Source: Flavobacterium sp. AED
Lineage (GTDB): Bacteria; Bacteroidota; Bacteroidia; Flavobacteriales; Flavobacteriaceae
Reading direction: 5' to 3'
Length of the DNA: 64,000 bases
Assembly (NCBI RefSeq): GCF_000812945.1
Contig: NZ_JSYM01000005.1
Span: forward strand, 124,001 to 188,000
This document shows, one piece after another, positions 61,742-64,000 of this stretch (position 1 is the first letter of the stretch; each line of letters opens with the position of its first letter). A program made the translations under genes and the position numbers. Under the pieces are notes generated by a model, which did no database searches, was not told where the DNA came from, and saw only the letters and a list, made by a program, of their open reading frames with translations.

Positions 61742-63469
61742 CTAATCAATAACTAATTCTTTTTGCTTTCTGAAAATGGTCCATTGTAAGAGCAAAGAAA
61801 TCACAATAGTTAACATCGCACCAATAAAGTTGAGCCATAAATACCCCAGTTTTTCTTCTCCGCTCGGGTAAATATAAATGGCGAAATAATAGATTATGAA
61901 AATGGTTAATTGGCTAAAAATGGCGCTGCTAAAAATAGCCTTGGCATGAACTTGTTTGATATAAAAGCCAACCAAGAAAATCCCTAAAACGGTGCCGTAA
62001 AATATAGAACCAATGATATTTACCAATTGGATTAAATTTTCGAATAACGTTCCTATACAAGCAAAAAGAATAGCAATAATTCCCCAAACCAGTGTGAAAA
62101 ACTTCGTCGCATTAAGATAATGCTTTTCTGATTTTTCTTCCTTTAAATTGCGTTTGTAAATGTCAATCGCTGTAGTCGATGCTAATGCATTCAGTCCGGA
62201 AGCTGTAGATGACATGGCTGCAGAAATAATCACGGCAAGCAATAAACCAATAAGTCCTTTGGGTAAATAATTAAGGATAAAGTGAAAAAACACATAATCT
62301 TTATCGTTGGTCTCACTATGAATATCAGCTTTTAGGATAATTTCTTTGGCACGATCTCTCAAATCTTTTTCTTTATTAGATAAGGCTACCAATTCTTTTC
62401 GAAGAATCGGATTATCATAATCCTGATTGAGTTGATCGATATACAATAAATTAATCACTTTTTTATCTTCGGATAGTGCATCTAGTTTTTTTTCTAAAAC
62501 ATGATATTCGCCTCTGTATTGGGATTTCTCAACAATTATTTTATTGTTTGGATTAAAATTCAAAGGGACTGGATTGAATTGGAAAAAAACAAAAACCATA
62601 ACTCCGGTAAGCAAAATGAAGAATTGCATCGGTACTTTTAAAAGCCCGTTCATAATCAATCCCATTTGGCTTTCTCGAACTGATTTTCCTGATAAATAAC
62701 GTCCTACCTGAGATTGATCGGTACCAAAATACGCTAATGCCAAGAAAAAACCTCCGGTTATTCCGCTCCAAAATGTGTATTTTTCTTCTGGATCAGTTGA
62801 AAAACTAACAATATTCATTTTATCATTTGCACCAGCAATATGCATAGCATTACTAAAAGTCATATCATTTGGCAGATAATGTAAAATCAGAAAAAAGGTG
62901 ATTAACATTCCGGACATAATCACAAACATTTGTTGTTTTTGAGTTACGTTTACCGCTTTCGTTCCTCCGGAAAAGGTATATATGATTACCAACAAACCAA
63001 TAATAATATTCATTATGGTAAGGTTCCAACCCAATATTGCGGACAAAATGATAGCTGGTGCGTAAATGGTTAAACCAGTTCCCAAACCTCTTTGAAATAA
63101 GAAAAGTATCGCGGCAAGTGAGCGTGTTTTTAAATCAAATCTTTTTTCGAGATATTCATAAGCAGTATAGACTTTGTATTTGTGGTATATTGGGATAAAC
63201 GTGACACAAATAACCACCATGGCAATTGGCAATCCAAAGTAGAACTGTACAAATCCCATTCCGTCATGATACGCTTGCCCAGGAGTTGAAAGAAAAGTAA
63301 TTGCGCTGGCTTGTGTGGCCATTACCGAAAGACCAACCACATACCAAGGCGTTTCATTACCGCCCAGAATAAAGTCTTCTACATTTTTACTTCCTTTTGT
63401 TTTCCAAGCGCCATAAATTACAATAAATAGTAAAGTTACTATAAGTACAATCCAATCAAATAGTTGCAT
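61742..63469 (-). CDS. Sodium:solute symporter (SSS family)
   Basis: A 575-residue transporter with about 13 transmembrane helices of the LeuT-fold SSS family. It starts FDWIVLIVTLLFIVIYGAWKTKGSKNVEDFILGG and shows YTFSGGTKAVNVTQKQQMFVI and the family Na+ site region ISAAMSSTASGLNALASTTAIDIY. A soluble insertion (about residues 300-380, highly charged) lies in the middle of the protein. Substrate unknown; a PIG-L deacetylase gene upstream in the same operon suggests an amino sugar or sugar acid. A 35-residue membrane protein gene precedes it by three bases. Confidence 0.9.
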   Translation of the reverse strand: MQLFDWIVLIVTLLFIVIYGAWKTKGSKNVEDFILGGNETPWYVVGLSVMATQASAITFLSTPGQAYHDGMGFVQFYFGLPIAMVVICVTFIPIYHKYKVYTAYEYLEKRFDLKTRSLAAILFLFQRGLGTGLTIYAPAIILSAILGWNLTIMNIIIGLLVIIYTFSGGTKAVNVTQKQQMFVIMSGMLITFFLILHYLPNDMTFSNAMHIAGANDKMNIVSFSTDPEEKYTFWSGITGGFFLALAYFGTDQSQVGRYLSGKSVRESQMGLIMNGLLKVPMQFFILLTGVMVFVFFQFNPVPLNFNPNNKIIVEKSQYRGEYHVLEKKLDALSEDKKVINLLYIDQLNQDYDNPILRKELVALSNKEKDLRDRAKEIILKADIHSETNDKDYVFFHFILNYLPKGLIGLLLAVIISAAMSSTASGLNALASTTAIDIYKRNLKEEKSEKHYLNATKFFTLVWGIIAILFACIGTLFENLIQLVNIIGSIFYGTVLGIFLVGFYIKQVHAKAIFSSAIFSQLTIFIIYYFAIYIYPSGEEKLGYLWLNFIGAMLTIVISLLLQWTIFRKQKELVID

Positions 63470-63472
63470 AGT

Positions 63473-63580
63473 TTAAGAGTATATTTCCATTATTAGAAAA
63501 AAAATCAAAATATAGATGGCGTTAGCTACCAGAACCCATGTATAGTTTTTCTTCCAGGTTTTTATTTTTTTTGTTTCCAT
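63473..63580 (-). CDS. 35-residue membrane protein, probable symporter accessory peptide
   Basis: The minus strand encodes METKKIKTWKKNYTWVLVAN, continuing AIYILIFFLIMEIYS: a basic N-terminus and one transmembrane helix. It sits between the deacetylase gene (12 bases upstream) and the symporter gene (three bases downstream), the same order in which small YhdT/YjcH-like proteins precede SSS transporters elsewhere. From memory, this same small protein occurs in related genomes. Role in symporter stability is inferred. Confidence 0.65.
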   Translation of the reverse strand: METKKIKTWKKNYTWVLVANAIYILIFFLIMEIYS

Positions 63581-63592
63581 TTTTGAATTGTT

Positions 63593-64000
63593 TTAATTCT
63601 TGATTTTTTGTGCAGGAATGGTCACGGGCGATTTTAGCGAAATCATATTTGATACTAATCTAAAAGCGCCTGGAACTCCTTCAGGTAATTCTCTGAATAA
63701 ACTTAAACCGGTATAAATATAATATCCTTTTCCATAAGGAGCGACTAACAAAGCACCATCTTTTGGTGTTTCCCCTTTATCATTTGATGATAAAATAGGA
63801 GTGAAGGCTTTATCAAATTCATTAGGATAATACAATCCTTGTTCCTGTTTCCAGCCTTCAAAATCTTTTGAAGTGATTTTATTTGGGAAATTCATTATAG
63901 GATGATTTGGTGCTAAAAATCGAACTTCAGCATTTTCCTCAGTAACCCTGTCGCCAGAAATTTTTAGGGCGATAGGCGCTATGTTTGGGGTTACAAGATC
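63593..64000 (-). CDS. PIG-L family deacetylase (partial, C-terminus)
   Basis: The C-terminal 135 residues of a longer protein whose start lies beyond the right edge; the frame is open to base 64000. The sequence NFPNKITSKDFEGWKQEQGLYYPNEFD, then GALLVAPYGKGYYIYTGLSLFRELPEGVPGAFRLVSNMI, matches the C-terminal ThuA/GATase-like part of the large (over 800-residue) Bacteroidota PIG-L deacetylases. The catalytic LmbE-like domain would be in the missing N-terminal part. Same strand as the symporter, probably one operon. Confidence 0.75.
   Translation of the reverse strand, partial: DLVTPNIAPIALKISGDRVTEENAEVRFLAPNHPIMNFPNKITSKDFEGWKQEQGLYYPNEFDKAFTPILSSNDKGETPKDGALLVAPYGKGYYIYTGLSLFRELPEGVPGAFRLVSNMISLKSPVTIPAQKIKN

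Overview
The window looks like a chromosomal segment of a Flavobacterium-type member of the Bacteroidota. The DNA is AT-rich. Almost every readable promoter carries the Bacteroidota -7 box TAnnTTTG, several with a TTG/TTTG box 18-20 nt upstream, and ribosome binding sites are weak. The gene content is also typical of Flavobacteriia: DUF3575, DUF2911, DUF6526, YtxJ and the aguA/aguB pair. The left and right edges cut a DnaQ-type exonuclease gene and a PIG-L deacetylase gene.

Layout. 0-17.8 kb is housekeeping: YggS, 3-hydroxyacyl-CoA dehydrogenase, a Gfo/Idh oxidoreductase, pcm, an HTH-Fic protein, smpB, a VF530 protein, an M1 peptidase, agmatine-to-putrescine conversion (aguA/aguB), OsmC, a phosphoglycolate phosphatase-like HAD protein, clpB and ytxJ. 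17.9-28.2 kb is a ten-gene arginine operon on the minus strand, in transcription order GNAT, argG, argC, argD, proA, proB, argF', argB, argE, argH. It uses acylated intermediates through a transcarbamylase of the N-acetyl/N-succinylornithine type and contains proBA. Its internal spacers carry long palindromes, one of them duplicated. 28.6-41.2 kb holds a lipoprotein, fahA, glyA, miaE, an AraC/receiver/sensor-kinase signalling group, an ABC/MacB-like efflux set, a pentapeptide-repeat protein and a DUF6526 protein.

41.3-51.8 kb is an accessory block: ten co-oriented genes with a divergent AraC regulator. They encode a cupin, two alpha/beta hydrolases, a carboxymuconolactone decarboxylase-like protein, a flavodoxin, a carboxylesterase, two NTF2-like proteins and two aldo/keto reductases, one of them broken. 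Nine of the ten carry Sec, lipoprotein or Tat export signals. Imperfect 35-36 bp direct repeats bound the block. It is the best candidate here for an undescribed system: an exported redox and hydrolysis pathway. A solitary mreB paralog and tRNA-Arg(ACG) follow.

53.4-64 kb returns to core-type genes: apt, a 46-residue ORF, a BlaR1-like M56 protease with its BlaI repressor, an MFS transporter, DUF1684, TatD, TcdA, a HAD phosphatase, DUF2911 and a sodium:solute symporter with a 35-residue membrane partner. Three identical dyads spaced exactly 20 bp apart lie upstream of blaI.

No CRISPR array, rRNA, intact insertion sequence or prophage was seen.
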